Translations under genes and position numbers: made by a program
Notes under the pieces: model-generated
Databases searched by the model: none
Told to the model about the DNA's origin: nothing
The model's input: only the letters and a program-made list of their open reading frames with translations
In this document: positions 35,794 through 47,666 of the stretch, one piece after another
Position numbering within the stretch: the first letter of the stretch is position 1
Layout: every line of letters starts with the position of its first letter
Source: Microthyrium microscopicum
Taxonomy: Eukaryota > Ascomycota > Dothideomycetes > Microthyriales > Microthyriaceae
DNA: 64,000 nt
NCBI GenBank assembly: GCA_010405405.1
Contig: MU004237.1
Coordinates: 1,933,345 to 1,997,344, forward strand
Reading direction: 5' to 3'

Positions 35794-36990
35794 ATGGCCG
35801 ACAGTCAAGAGCAGTCCCAAGGCGGATTCGATGAGGCCGTTTCTGGCCCTGGCGCACCCATGCCGCTCACTCAACTCGAGGTTCGTAAATTCATGGGAAC
35901 ATGTCCGAGTAAATGCTAACTTGCGATCAGGGTGTGAATGGCATGACCAAACGAGACATCCAGCTCTTTGTCGATGCTGGATACCATACCGTCGAGTCCA
36001 TCGCTTACACGTATGTGCCTCCTTGGTAGTGGCGAGATAATCCAAGCTAACATTCATAAGTCCGAAGCGCATATTGGAACAAATCAAAGGTGTCTCCGAA
36101 CAAAAGGCGAATAAAGTACTCTCAGAGGCCCAAAAACTTGTCCCTATGGGATTCACCACTGCCACCGAGATGCATTTGCGACGAAGCGAACTCATATCCA
36201 TCACAACAGGCTCAAAGCAGCTTGACACATTACTTGCGGGAGGCATAGAGACCGGCTCTATAACGGAGGTGTTTGGAGAGTTCAGAACGGGAAAGAGTCA
36301 GCTGTGTCACACTCTCGCCGTGACATGTCAATTACCGTTCGACATGGGTGGTGGCGAAGGCAAATGTCTCTACATCGACACGGAGGGAACATTCCGGTAC
36401 GCGGCCAATGCATAATTGAGAAAGCCTCCAGCTAACATCGCCCTAGTCCAGTTCGTCTTCTTGCCGTAGCCCAGCGATTCGGTCTCAATGGCGAAGAAGT
36501 CCTAGACAATGTCGCTTACGCCCGTGCCTACAACTCAGAACATCAACTTGAACTCCTCAAACAAGCAGCTCAGATGATGACGGAAACTCGCTTTGCCCTG
36601 CTTATTGTTGATTCCGCCATGGCTCTTTATCGCACTGACTTCTCTGGTCGTGGCGAGTTATCAAATCGCCAGATGCATCTCGCGAAGTTTATGCGTACTT
36701 TGCAACGACTGGCGGACGAGTTTGGTATCGCGGTCGTGATAACGAATCAAGTTGTCGCACAGGTTGATGGTGGACCAAGTGCAATGTTCAATCCAGACCC
36801 CAAGAAACCTATCGGAGGCAATATCATCGCGCACGCATCGACTACTCGTCTCTTCTTCAAGAAGGGTCGTGGGGAGACCCGTGTGTGCAAGATCTATGAC
36901 AGTCCGTGTCTGCCAGAATCGGATTGCCTGTTTGCGATCAACGAGGACGGCATCGGAGACCCGAGCCCCAAAGATCTAGAGAAAGATTAG
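35794..36990 (+). CDS. rad51: RAD51 recombinase
   Basis: 348-aa eukaryotic RecA-family recombinase from four exons (35794-35880, 35931-36010, 36061-36396, 36447-36990), each joined in phase. The N-terminal helix-hairpin-helix domain ([27 protein letters not shown]) is followed by LITTG-like SISTG context ([14 protein letters not shown]). Walker A is GEFRTGKS (residues 128-135), Walker B LLIVD (219-223), then [28 protein letters not shown] (split here only for description) and the L2 region [20 protein letters not shown]. Length and motifs match RAD51 rather than the meiosis-specific DMC1 or the RAD51 paralogues. It forms nucleoprotein filaments for strand exchange in homologous recombination in the nucleus. 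The start MADSQEQS is the first in-frame ATG. Confidence 0.96.
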
Positions 36991-37364
36991 TCGCACAAGA
37001 CCGAAAAGTGTGGCCTCGTCCAGTAAGAACGGCTCTGGAGTGGCATTCTGTTTCATCGTGGGGGGTTTCCAGCGGGCGTTTAGATGTTATGATGTATGCT
37101 TTGTAATGGAATAGATCATGATAGACCATTTTGTACAAGTTAAAAATGAAATCTTAAGCACAGTCTTAGTCTAAGATGTGGTTCTGTAAAAAGTTGGAGG
37201 TGACTCGTGAGACAACACCAACTGCTATAGAAGCTTGGACCACCTTCAATTGTTGTCCATCTCGCATCTGATGTTTCTTAAATCTTCCTAACTCACCTTT
37301 CTCTCCAACAACTCTCCGACCCCCCATCATCATCTTACAAATCCGCCACGGTCAATGGAACAGG
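36991..37364. other. Intergenic, RAD51 to NUP120
   Basis: 370 bases between two plus-strand genes; pyrimidine-rich before the NUP120 start (ctccaacaactctccgaccc), typical of a fungal promoter/leader. No gene is seen. Confidence 0.5.
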
Positions 37365-40300
37365 ATGGCGAAGCCACGCGCCCGTTATAATTACACAGAG
37401 ACGCGCCTAAACCTCGATCAAGCCTACGCAGGCTCCACAGTTGAACTCGCGATACCTGAAAGCTCACACTACAACGCCCTCCAGCCAAAGCGAACAATTC
37501 TCAGCAGCTCAAGTTCAGGCACCGATGAAGCCAGCTTCTTACGCGACAATCTCGCCCTCGATTGTTCCATTTTCTTCAGACACGAAAACCGATACCCGCG
37601 CTCCTTTCTCTGGCGCCTTCTCGATGAACGCAAAGTCCTAGAAATACAATCCGTTGATTTGACGCAAGATGCTGGCGAGAAAGTAGAGGCTCTGCTTACG
37701 CTGCGCCTGCGTTTCCCAAGCTCGATACGGCCGTACTGTCTTGCCTTTGCGGACCCAGAAGTGAAGGATGCTTTGACCGTATATGCGATTACTGCTACGA
37801 ATGAGCTCTACACCATTACCCTACAGAAAGACTTGTTTGTACACTTGAAGAGCTCGGAAACATTACCTACGGATTGGTGTCGGATTTTTGCACCACCTGC
37901 GCTACGTGTTAGGGAGCCATTTCGGTTGACTTCCATCAATGCGGAGGAGCTGTTTGTTTCGCTGAGTGATGGCGCGTTGTTGAAGCTTGATCAGAAATCA
38001 CATGAAAACAGTGAGTTTCTCTTCCAAGTAGCCAAAGCGCTGGCTAGAATGCTAACATTTACCAGCGAACCTTTGGCGCGAAACTTACTTCTCAGCACCG
38101 GGCTGGAACCTTTCCCTTCCGCGTGCCATAGCGAAATGGAAGGGTAACAACTACGTCAAATACGGCGACATTGACCTTGACCCATCGAGCGCCTTGTCTG
38201 TGGCTATTTCTCCAGATGAGGAGACCATCATCACAGTCTGCCTAAATCATACGCTCAGGATATTCAACGCGAAGAATGGCCGCATAGCAATGCAGGCAGA
38301 CCTCACGGAACCAGATGAGCATAAGCTCCAAAATCAACCAAAATTCCTCATCGGTCCAAACCAGAAACAACTGCTCCAGGTCCTAGATGTGCCCGGTCGT
38401 GATGGCGACCAATTCTACATTGTGACATTCTCACCAAAACAACATGAGTTTACTTTCTGGGCAGTGCTGGATACTGAATCGGGAGTGGAAGGTGTACGCC
38501 GCGTACAGACCGATATTCGCTTTGTTCCCCCAATCGACGATTTGATGGAGACTTCGGCCTGGACTCTGGAGGAATTCAATATTCAAGCGAACAATGGCTG
38601 GTCGAAAACTAGACTTTGGCTTCGAGCACGATCAGGTCCTATATCGAGAGTCTTCACGGTTGAGTTCGATCTCTTCGGCGATGAAGATACCTTGGAACAC
38701 AGCTGGTATAATGAATGGGACGCTGTCAATGCTGGCCGACAAGCAACAGAATATCTCAATGATGCCGCCCCTCCTGAGTTTGAAGAGGGCAGTATTGGTC
38801 TCCAATCCCCAAGTGTCACCAACAAATGGCTAGACTTTTTATTCTACCCGGGTCGGTTTACACTTCCCACTCTAGAGACTGCTTTGCATGTCTACTCCAA
38901 AGGACCCAACCCAACTTCCAGATCCACACATCTCGCCATAAAAGGACCTCTCAAAGAGCGCATTGCTCAAGCAGTATCGAAAAAGGCATCCTTCTCGCTT
39001 TTGGGCGCTGATGTCGAAGAGCGCGAAATCAAATTCTCCGAAGAATGGCAAGTCTTTTATGGTCTCGTCCAAGATCTACACAAACGACGAGCCACTGCCA
39101 TGTCCTTCACATTCGATGACCATGATCGGTTACCGTGGATAGTTTCCGCAGATTTTGTCTCGCCTGTTCGACTCTGCAAGGCGCTTGATATATGTGACTT
39201 CCATCGATCTCCGGAACGCAATGACGTTGCAGAAGAGCAGGCCGTCAAAAGTGTGAACGCTTCATATGAGATGCTGGATCTACTTTATGTTTCTTACATG
39301 TTCTGCAACTCACTACCGCCCATGTTCATTGACAACTTGAAGCGAGTTCTCCTTCCAGAACTGCTCTCTGACCCATCATCCTCAATTGCTGATCGGATGG
39401 TGTCGCTACATGATCAGGCCGAGTTCTCTACCTACATCAATGATGAAGACTGGGAACGATTACACGAAGTGATGAACGACTCAGGAGAATACAATGTTCT
39501 CGATTCCGAAAACTTTGAGGCCATACTAAGCCAACTGGAAGAAGAACGTGCGGGACGAAGAGGCAACGAACAAACTACTCGATATGGCGCAAGAGCATTG
39601 ATACGAACATCGCAGGAGAATCTCTATCTCTATACCAAAACTCTGGTAGACCTTCTGATTGTCGTTATCTTTGTAGAAACCGAGATCGATAGGAAAGATC
39701 TTGAAGATGGGATGCGGCCAAAAATCTGGAAAGGTCAAGATCTATATGTGGCAATACTTGACAAGCTACGAGAACAAGCTGTGCTCGACTTTCTCATGCG
39801 TAATCTCCGCACAGAAACTACTTCGAAGCGGTCGCGGCGACTGTCAGTGGGAGATAGCCCAACAACACTACGATCTTCTACATCTGAACGTAGTCCTTCG
39901 TACACCATTACACTGATGGAGAGCTTGTTCATTGGTGACTGGGCTGCAATACACGTCCCGGCTGATATGGAGCTCCCTGAATTGATATCTTATTGGTCTC
40001 GACGATGGACTTGCGGCCTTGAGCTGAACTCACAGATAGAGAACTTCACCGCACATGTTTTGGCGGATATGATCAAGCATGGAGAAGATGCGCTGGCTTC
40101 TGAGTTTGCTCAGTATGTGCCAAACACCGGATGGAGCACATATCTCAAAGGACGTCTTCAACTTCTTCTAGGTGATTATGATCAAGCAGCCTTGAACTTC
40201 AAGAAAGCTGCATATGCGATCTGTAAGTCATCCTTTCTAATATTTAAATACCGCTAACACACCCTCAGCATTAACGAACATCTCTGAAATTGATACCGCC

Positions 40301-41218
40301 AACCTCCTCCGTCCTGATGAAAAGTCGAACTTCTCCCGCGGCATCGTGGGATACCTGGAACATATCATGAATCTCTACGACTCCCTCAAATCCTTCACCT
40401 ACGTTGTCGACTTCGCCCAATCCGCACTCCAATACCAAGAAAGCCACCCTCCCCCATCTAAAAAGACCAAATCATCACAAACGATCCTCCCACCAACTTC
40501 CCAAGCAAACCTCCTCTCGCGCCTCTTCACCGCCGCCGTCGACTCAACACAGTACGACGTAGCCTACTCTATCCTAACCCGCATTACCAACCCCGCGCTC
40601 CGCAAGTCCTCCCTACAACAATTCATCGATGCGCTCATGCGTGCGCGTCAAGCATCCCGTCTCCTCGCCTATCCGTTTGCCACGCTGGCCACGGAGCTTG
40701 ATGCGGAATTGGCGCATAAGGCGAGAACGGCGCTGAATGTTGTTGCGGCTAATAGCCTTGGCTACCATCGCGTCCTATACGCTCGCCGCATCCAGACAGG
40801 TGACTTCCGTGGTGCGGCGCAGTGTCTGTGGGAATACCTAGCACGTCTGAAATCCGCTAGCGAAAGCGTAATGGATCCGCGAGACGAGTCGCTTGTGCAG
40901 GCATATCTCATGGTCATCAATGCGCTAGCTTGTTGCGGAGAGGATGATGGGTGGGTGCTTGATGAGAGTGGTGACACAGCGGGCTCCCCTGGCTTTGGTG
41001 GCATGAATGGTTCAGGAAAGACAGTGCGGTTTGAAAATGCGCGGTCTTCTACGGCTACAGATACTGGACCGACGGTGCCGTCGAGCAAGAAAAGACGGTT
41101 GGTGTTTTTGGAGGATGTAAGGGTGGAGTATCAGGCATTGCTGGATCGGATGGCGGCGTTGGAGGAGGGCAAGTTTGCGTTTGGGGGGAGTGATGGGATG
41201 GAGGTTGATGTTTTGTAG
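37365..41218 (+). CDS. nup120: Nucleoporin Nup120/Nup160
   Basis: 1,250-aa protein from three exons (37365-38010, 38066-40222, 40269-41218), introns of 55 and 46 bp joined in phase. The N-terminal half reads as the Nup120/160 beta-propeller (PF11715): YNYTETRLNLDQAYAGSTVE, then LWRETYFSAPGWNLSLPR and ALSVAISPDEETIITVCLNH. The rest is a helical repeat region with late features such as GYLEHIMNLYDSLKSFTYVV and FPVIN-like helical patches. It belongs to the Y-complex (Nup84/Nup107 complex) scaffold of the nuclear pore. A low-complexity lysine/serine tract near the C-terminus is common in fungal forms. The start was chosen at 37365; another ATG ten bases earlier (37355) is in a different frame. 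Confidence 0.9.
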
Positions 41219-42434
41219 ACTTCACTGACAGGGACTTTTGAATGAATACCCTTTGCATTGCTGATGGGGGTTTGATGAGTTGCATGTGCGCATCGGGTGA
41301 TTGTAGAGGTGTGTTGGTAAGATAGAGCCTCAAGCGAATTAGACGTTCGCTAGTATCTAAACAGCGGTTCAAGGTATCGGCGGTTGGTATAGTCAACCTT
41401 GGACTTTACAATATTCGGTTCTAACGAGACAGGATTTAGACACTTGAAGAAATAACTATTCTGTATAAAGGACACGGTACATTGGGTCTGTTATTCACAG
41501 GAGAACATCGAAACTGTATGTTCTTTGTTGATTCAATGTCTTCTGACGAAGGAAATTTCATACTACAAATCGGGATAAAAGTTTATATTCACAAGGTTTG
41601 CTAAGTTTCCAGTACTGTCTACTCAAGTCGAGATGATTTCGTTTGACTACGCTTCCTTTCAATAATCTTCTTGCGATTTGGGCTTCCTCCGAACTAATCT
41701 CAAGCTGCTTACAAATTTTTCTAGCTCAGCTTTTATGTTGGGTGTCAATTTTGTCAATTTTGCCAAAATATCAGTCAGTGAACATTGGCCGCCATAAGGC
41801 TGACGCTAGTGGACGCTAGCGCAAGGAGTGTTTTGCGGCTTAAGATATCAGTTGAAGTATGAACGCTTTTTTGCCTCAGGTGTCCGAAAGTCAGCGAATC
41901 TTTAGAGCCTATGACGTGGTTCATCGTGAAGTTAGATAGTTTTGTGCAAAGTGATTTGTGCGCCCAGTCATAAGGCTGTCTTAATCAAAACCTCACTTGC
42001 AACCAAGACGACAGACTGCAAAACCATTGGATCCTCAAAGCTCACTGAGAGCCCCAGTGACATTGACTTGATCTTAGCGGTATGCACTAGTCTGTTCTAG
42101 TTGATCTATGATCTTAGAGCTTGCAGGAGCTCTCGAGATCTTGCCGTAACGAATGGGCAAGGTGTCAGAATAGTATTAATGTCGACTCCACCAACACTGC
42201 TGTGTTTAGCTTTTGCGAATGAGCTTCTAGAAATTGAAAGAACGATCTTGAATGTTGAATTATCTGAGTTTTCAGCCCGCGTAATGCAGGCACCCGCGCT
42301 AGGCAATATCGTAGGTCTACTTGGCTACAAGTGGTATATAAAGCTGCCTTGTCCATCCCTCAAACCCACAAAGCATCCGAAAACCCTTCACTACTCTCAC
42401 TAGAGTACAACTCATCAACTCACATTCGTTCAGT
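41219..42434. other. Intergenic region
   Basis: 1.2 kb between two plus-strand genes, without a convincing gene. The last 60 bases contain tatataaag (around 42335), a good TATA-box candidate for the downstream gene. Confidence 0.5.
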
Positions 42435-43370
42435 ATGTCTCTACAACGAACAACATTTTCTCAACCAACCCACGGCCAAGGCCAATCACTATTCTTCAAA
42501 CTCCCGCCACTCATCCGGGAGATGGTCTACGAAAACCTCTTTCCCGTTGCCGCCCAAGTGAACGTCTTCAGCGAAGCAAAAACCGAAGACCGCGTTGGAA
42601 CAGGAGTTACTCAAGTCTTCTTTGATGAAGACTCTCAGCCTGTCCTTATCCAAGGTTTTCCCACCCTGGAGAAAGTTGGAAGCTTGAGATGTCAGCGAAT
42701 GTACGTTTCACCAAGAACTCGCAACTTTTGCGCCAACACTGACATGTCACATAGCTATTTTGAAGCCATCTGGTTCATCTTCAACAAGAACACCTGGGCT
42801 TTCAATTCCACTGCCAACTTCTCGGGGTTCCTCTCCGATCTCCGACCAGGCCTCCTACGATCCATAAGCACAATTTCCCTGGATATCCTGCCATGTCACT
42901 TCGAGGAACTAGCATACCGCCAAACCCGAAACGTCAATCAACAATTTGCGCAAGAATACGAACAACATAAACCTCGTTTCGCAATATTCGATCTGAACCG
43001 GGAATTTCCCGACGCTTATGGAATGATTCTCGCACGGCGATTCCGCGTCCGCCTGCCAAATCTTCAAGTCGTGAAGAACGTATACCTCCGAGAACGCCGC
43101 GAATATGTCTCGTGGGACCCACGCAAAATCAGCGTGTACAAAACTGAGCTGCATGAAGCCGAGCACTTGAAAGAGCTGGAAGATGGAGAGGACTGGACGT
43201 CCCTTGACTATGCGTGGGCAGGTGTTGAAAGCGTAACCGAGACGGCCTCTTTGCTCCATGACGAGCCAGATCCTGCCATCGATCCGGTTTGGACTGTCGT
43301 GAGAATTTTCAACCTGCCTCCTCCTCCTCCTCCACGACAGCAAGCACCTCCCGTTCAGCGAGCAGCTTGA
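42435..43370 (+). CDS. F-box/DUF7730-like protein with an in-frame intron
   Basis: Begins after a short leader with FFKLPPLIREMVYENLFP, the LPxEIRxxIYxxL-type motif of fungal F-box-like/DUF7730 proteins, followed by a region ending in a polyproline stretch (PPPPPP). The frame stays open throughout (311 codons), but 42701-42754 has perfect intron borders (gtacgt...catag) and is 54 nt long, a multiple of three. Removing it gives QRIYFEAIWFIFNKNTWAF, which matches the usual continuity of this family much better. The likely protein is therefore 293 aa, from 42435-42700 and 42755-43370. Such proteins are abundant in moulds and may be substrate adaptors, but the function is unknown. Confidence 0.72.
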   Translation: MSLQRTTFSQPTHGQGQSLFFKLPPLIREMVYENLFPVAAQVNVFSEAKTEDRVGTGVTQVFFDEDSQPVLIQGFPTLEKVGSLRCQRMYVSPRTRNFCANTDMSHSYFEAIWFIFNKNTWAFNSTANFSGFLSDLRPGLLRSISTISLDILPCHFEELAYRQTRNVNQQFAQEYEQHKPRFAIFDLNREFPDAYGMILARRFRVRLPNLQVVKNVYLRERREYVSWDPRKISVYKTELHEAEHLKELEDGEDWTSLDYAWAGVESVTETASLLHDEPDPAIDPVWTVVRIFNLPPPPPPRQQAPPVQRAA

Positions 43371-43694
43371 ACGCTCAATCCTGGAACGCTTTTCTTTTGG
43401 TTCGATGTATTATATACTGACCTGACGAACGCAATATTCTTTCACACCAGCACCGCATTTTTTTTTTTTGGATCGTTGTTTTTCTTATCGAGCGGCATAG
43501 GAGTGCGAGGCTAAATAGGGCCTTGAAAAGTTTGGTTGTTTAGCGCTGGGTAATCAAAAAATCATAATAGAATTGATCAAAACTGTGTTTTCCATATCTT
43601 TACTGCTTCATGATCTGCGCCCAAAGCCTTCTTCAAAAATCCCTCGCCTGATATACATCACGAGTGCTGTTATGTGTTGATACCATGACCTCGA
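43371..43694. other. Intergenic between convergent genes
   Basis: 320 bases containing a 10-T run at about 43460-43469, probably 3' ends of both neighbours. No gene is seen. Confidence 0.5.
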
Positions 43695-46485
43695 CTATAT
43701 GATAGCGGTCACCTCACGCTCAAAATCTCTCATGAAACTCAAGTTCCAGGCCGATCCCATACCAACACGATTGAAAGTATTCTCAAGCACTTGATCCTTC
43801 ACCAACAACAATCCCCAATGCTGAGGGAACGGTTTCGTCCAGTAATCTGCCTGCGCTAAAAGAAGGAAGAAGACATCTTCTTGTTCGCTCAACGCATCTC
43901 GATCGTCGTCAAACTCAATCCAGCCATATGGCTCCTCGTCCTTAAGCCCAATTGAAAATCCCTGAATAAGAGGCTGACGGTATGCTCGTGTTGCCTTTTC
44001 TCCTATGAGATCGTTGACCGAATTTCTCTCCATTACAGATGAGATAAGATTGCCAATATTCACCCGCTTCGCCTCAATGCTTAGCAGACCGGAGGTTCTA
44101 TCAACCCCAAGAACTTTGCAATCGTTGCCAAAGCTATCATCAGGGCGGCCATAATCAAAATCTCGAAATCGTAGCCATACCGCCCCACCAGCAGATGCCC
44201 ATGACCAGGAAGGACATGATTTGCTCTTCTCCCCATGGCGGTAAGAAGCCCAGAGAATGTATTCTGGAATATCGACAAGGAACGTGCCAAAATAGTACGT
44301 CTCTAGGCTGGAAGAGTTGTTGCTTGCCTTTGACACCTCTCTCGCCAGTCCTTGTAGTGATACGAGGCGGTCTTTTTCGTATGTGAAGAGACGACCCGAA
44401 TGCTCAAAGATGATTCTGCCCCATTCAGTAGCCCAGTCACCCTCACTGAGTCCCCTTCCAATAATCATTTGACCAGTCTCATCTTCTGATCTTCCCTTAC
44501 AGACCCAGACCATGCCTTCTTCCAGGAAATGTACGATGCGTCTGGAGAGTATTAGTTCTTGCGTACACCAGCCTCGTTGAGCAAGGGGAGTTAGCATGGG
44601 ATCCATGTGTGTCATGAATGGTTCTTGTCGCCAGTCAAGTCCTATAGAAAACGTCCCTAGTGTATCAAAGTCGTTGGTGTCTGCTGTTTGCACCCTAAAG
44701 GGAACCTCAATCGAAGGGAATTTGATCTTGGCGTATGGTCTTTCAACGAAAAGGCCATGTGTCGAGTCCTTTGCTGCGGAAGCGGCAAGAGTGACGATAG
44801 CATGTTCGTATATCGTACCCATCATTTCTGATTCTTTTAACCAATCGACCTCGTCATCTTGTACAATGCAAATGGAATCTATCCACAGGAAGCGAACTCC
44901 AAGGGCTCTGGTGGCTATTACGGCATCTTGAAATGTCTTCGGCAAACTTGACATTGGTATACCCTTCGAATGATCGGCAAGTGTTTGACGAGTGGTTCGA
45001 AGCGGATGCTTGTCTTTATCTCCCCAGCAGTGACTAAGCGCTACCCAATGTCCTTGTGATTCAGAGGCAGTCTGTACCAGACGTGGATTGTCTTCACTAC
45101 CAGCCGGTCCTACGTCGATGACACGGCTTGGTAATTGATTAAGCTCATCTTCGGCAATAGCTTGATGTGAAATAGTGTCTCTGCAATGTTCATGACCGTA
45201 CCTGCAGCTTTCAAACCACCGTTTGAGTTGATTTAGCGCTTCTGGGGAACCCGAGTTGCTAAGAGGCTGGCGCGTTGAGATATAAGGCAGTAACGGTGAA
45301 TCTAATTTTCGTCAAGACCTGTAAAATCGATCAGCGTTTCGACTTACTACTAGCAGAGGTAAACACATTCAATTTGGTGAAAACCACCTTTCGATCTTTA
45401 CTACCCTCATTTGTCATACTGGCTGGCTTTTGCCATATGACGCGAATGTTACCAAGGACAAAGGGATGCTCCTTTCCATTATCTTGTTTGTCGTTTCTCT
45501 CAATCATGAGGTAAATAGCATCTTGGCTACTACGAATCCCGTCTAGAATTCTGCTGAATGTATCGGTTCCACCTCCCAATCTAATAGCCATGATCACGGC
45601 GCTCAGCTCTTCGGTAGGCCGATCGATGGGATAGTCGTATTTCCGAAAGGAGTCCAGGATGATGGCTATTCTCAGTAGCTCACATAATGGACAATCTTTG
45701 GCGCTTTCCGGGAGGTTGCTGGCATTTATATGGTGCTGGATGACGTTGGGAGGAAGCGTATCCCCCGGCTTGACATTTTCTGGAGGGAGCAAACGAGTGC
45801 CGTCGGTGAACGCAGCTCCTCTATTACCATCCCATTCTATATCTCGTTCGGGCCAGAAATTATCCAGACCTTTTCCACCACTGCACACAAATGCTGAAAT
45901 TGCTTCTAAAGCTGATAGACAAACATCGCATAGTTCTGTTCGAGATGTGAGCGCAGAACACAACGCATCAATTTGCCCACTCAATGTCAAGGATGCAGTG
46001 ATTCTCTGATCAAGTTCTCTCTCGTCCTGTATGGCGAAGGTGGCAGCCAGTGCCTTGATCTCTTGCGGCGGATCGGTGAGTTGCTCTGCTTGTCTCCGCA
46101 AGTCATCTACAAAGCCCGTCACTCCTTTGTGGGCTAAGATTGCTTTGGTCGATGGATCAGTATCTGCGCGCAGTATGTCCATGAGGCCATTTATGTACTT
46201 TTTGAAAGTTGACTCAAGCGAAGTTGCGACACCACATGTGCGATCACGCTCTGTTAGAGGTGGAACGTCAAGCCCAAGAGCAACCCACATCGCTCTGAGA
46301 TCTTGCCACTTTGCGTGCTTGGTTGCTTCAGCTCCCCGCTGGATCTCCTCGGACCCAGTTGGTTGCCCGTCATTGAGCATTATATCTTCTTGCGCATCGT
46401 TGGTGCTGTCCCTCCACGCCGCATCTGTGGCCATTTCGAACTCGATACCGTCATCATTCATATGGTGCGTGCTAGCAGCTTCCAT
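43695..46485 (-). CDS. HET-domain heterokaryon incompatibility-type protein
   Basis: 914-aa protein from two exons (46485-45348 and 45301-43695); the 46-bp intron starts gtaagt and ends aaattag. Splicing joins an N-terminal region of about 380 residues to the HET domain (PF06985). Its conserved blocks are visible: HWVALSHCWGDK (about 464-475), then LPKTFQDAVIATRALGVRFLWIDSIC with IVQDD, an IYEHAIVTLAASAA stretch, and RGWCTQELILSRRIVHF. The N-terminal half contains Cys pairs (CDVC, CPLCELL) common before HET domains. HET proteins trigger cell death on fusion of incompatible individuals in some cases; most family members are untested. Its gene is intact and separated from repeats by several kb. 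No NACHT/NLR or partner gene is adjacent. Confidence 0.9.
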
Positions 46486-47666
46486 GTTGCCCAGTCAGGT
46501 ATCAATTGAACATACTGGACAAAAAGCTAACGCTGTGCTATCAGGTAATTATAGTCGTTGAATATTTGACGTGTCTCGCTAATGGATTCAGCAAATATCG
46601 CAGAACCAAAGCGCTCGCTGACCAAGAGTGGCACTTGGTACGGTATGTACCTTCGCAAAGGAAAGCGATTCAAAAGAAGCTGGAAGTTGTATGATGAGGG
46701 AGTGAGGTGAAGTCAGACGCTCGATGATAGGCTACTCGACCAAGTATTCCTTTTGCTGCGCCTTACACAAGCTGCATGGGGCAGATTTTGTCTGAATGAC
46801 TCTTTCACAGATTTGCACGTATCCTCAAAATCAGAAAATCGCAACAGAATCAATAGCATATCTGACAGGTGGAATTGTTCACCGCAGTCATCTGGCCAAT
46901 ATTTCAGTGCCTAGCGGACGACAAAATAATGGCTCGCTCTTTCAGTCAATATATCTTTCATCACATTATTTCAAGAGATTTAATTCCCAGTGTATTGGAT
47001 TGCGAGTCTAGTATTTTACGTGGACAATGGAAGACTTTGCATCTACCAATAAAGCGTAGTAGATTTCTGGCAGACATCATGCTTGCTGAAGCGTGTCTTT
47101 ATATTGTCGCCCAGTCAATTGTCATCTTATATGCTCAGACTCGTTCTCGAACCTAGCTTGTGAAGCTCTCTATTGCCTAGTAGCACAATTTATGGTCGTA
47201 CACGCACTACGGACTTATGGAAGAGTTACGCAAACATGTTCGATAGCATGGGTACGATAGTAAAATCCTGACGACAAGCGTATAACTTCTGGATTCTGCC
47301 AGCATAGCCGAGTTGATACTACAACATCATGACACTGCGGAAAAAATCACGAACGAGCGGCCAAAACAGACGGCGAAGTGAAAGACAAGATGTCAACTAC
47401 CACTAGAATGTTGTGAAACTGTCATATTCTTTTCTATGTAATCTAAACTTTTGATCCTCGTATCTTCCACCGATTCCAGATCTTTCAAATGCCCATGTGC
47501 CCAGGCTTGTTTGCCCCTAGTGTTACCATCCGTGTATTCTAAATCACCCAAAAACTGAAGTAATATGACTGTATAATAATTACAAATTCATACAGGAACG
47601 GTAACGGTATACCGACCAAAAAGCAGAACTCCGCGCGAATAACGTCAGATCGTTGGGTTTGAAAGT
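46486..47666. other. Intergenic region
   Basis: 1.2 kb between two minus-strand genes: the HET promoter and the epimerase 3' region. Short open frames are unconvincing; nothing else is recognised. Confidence 0.45.
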
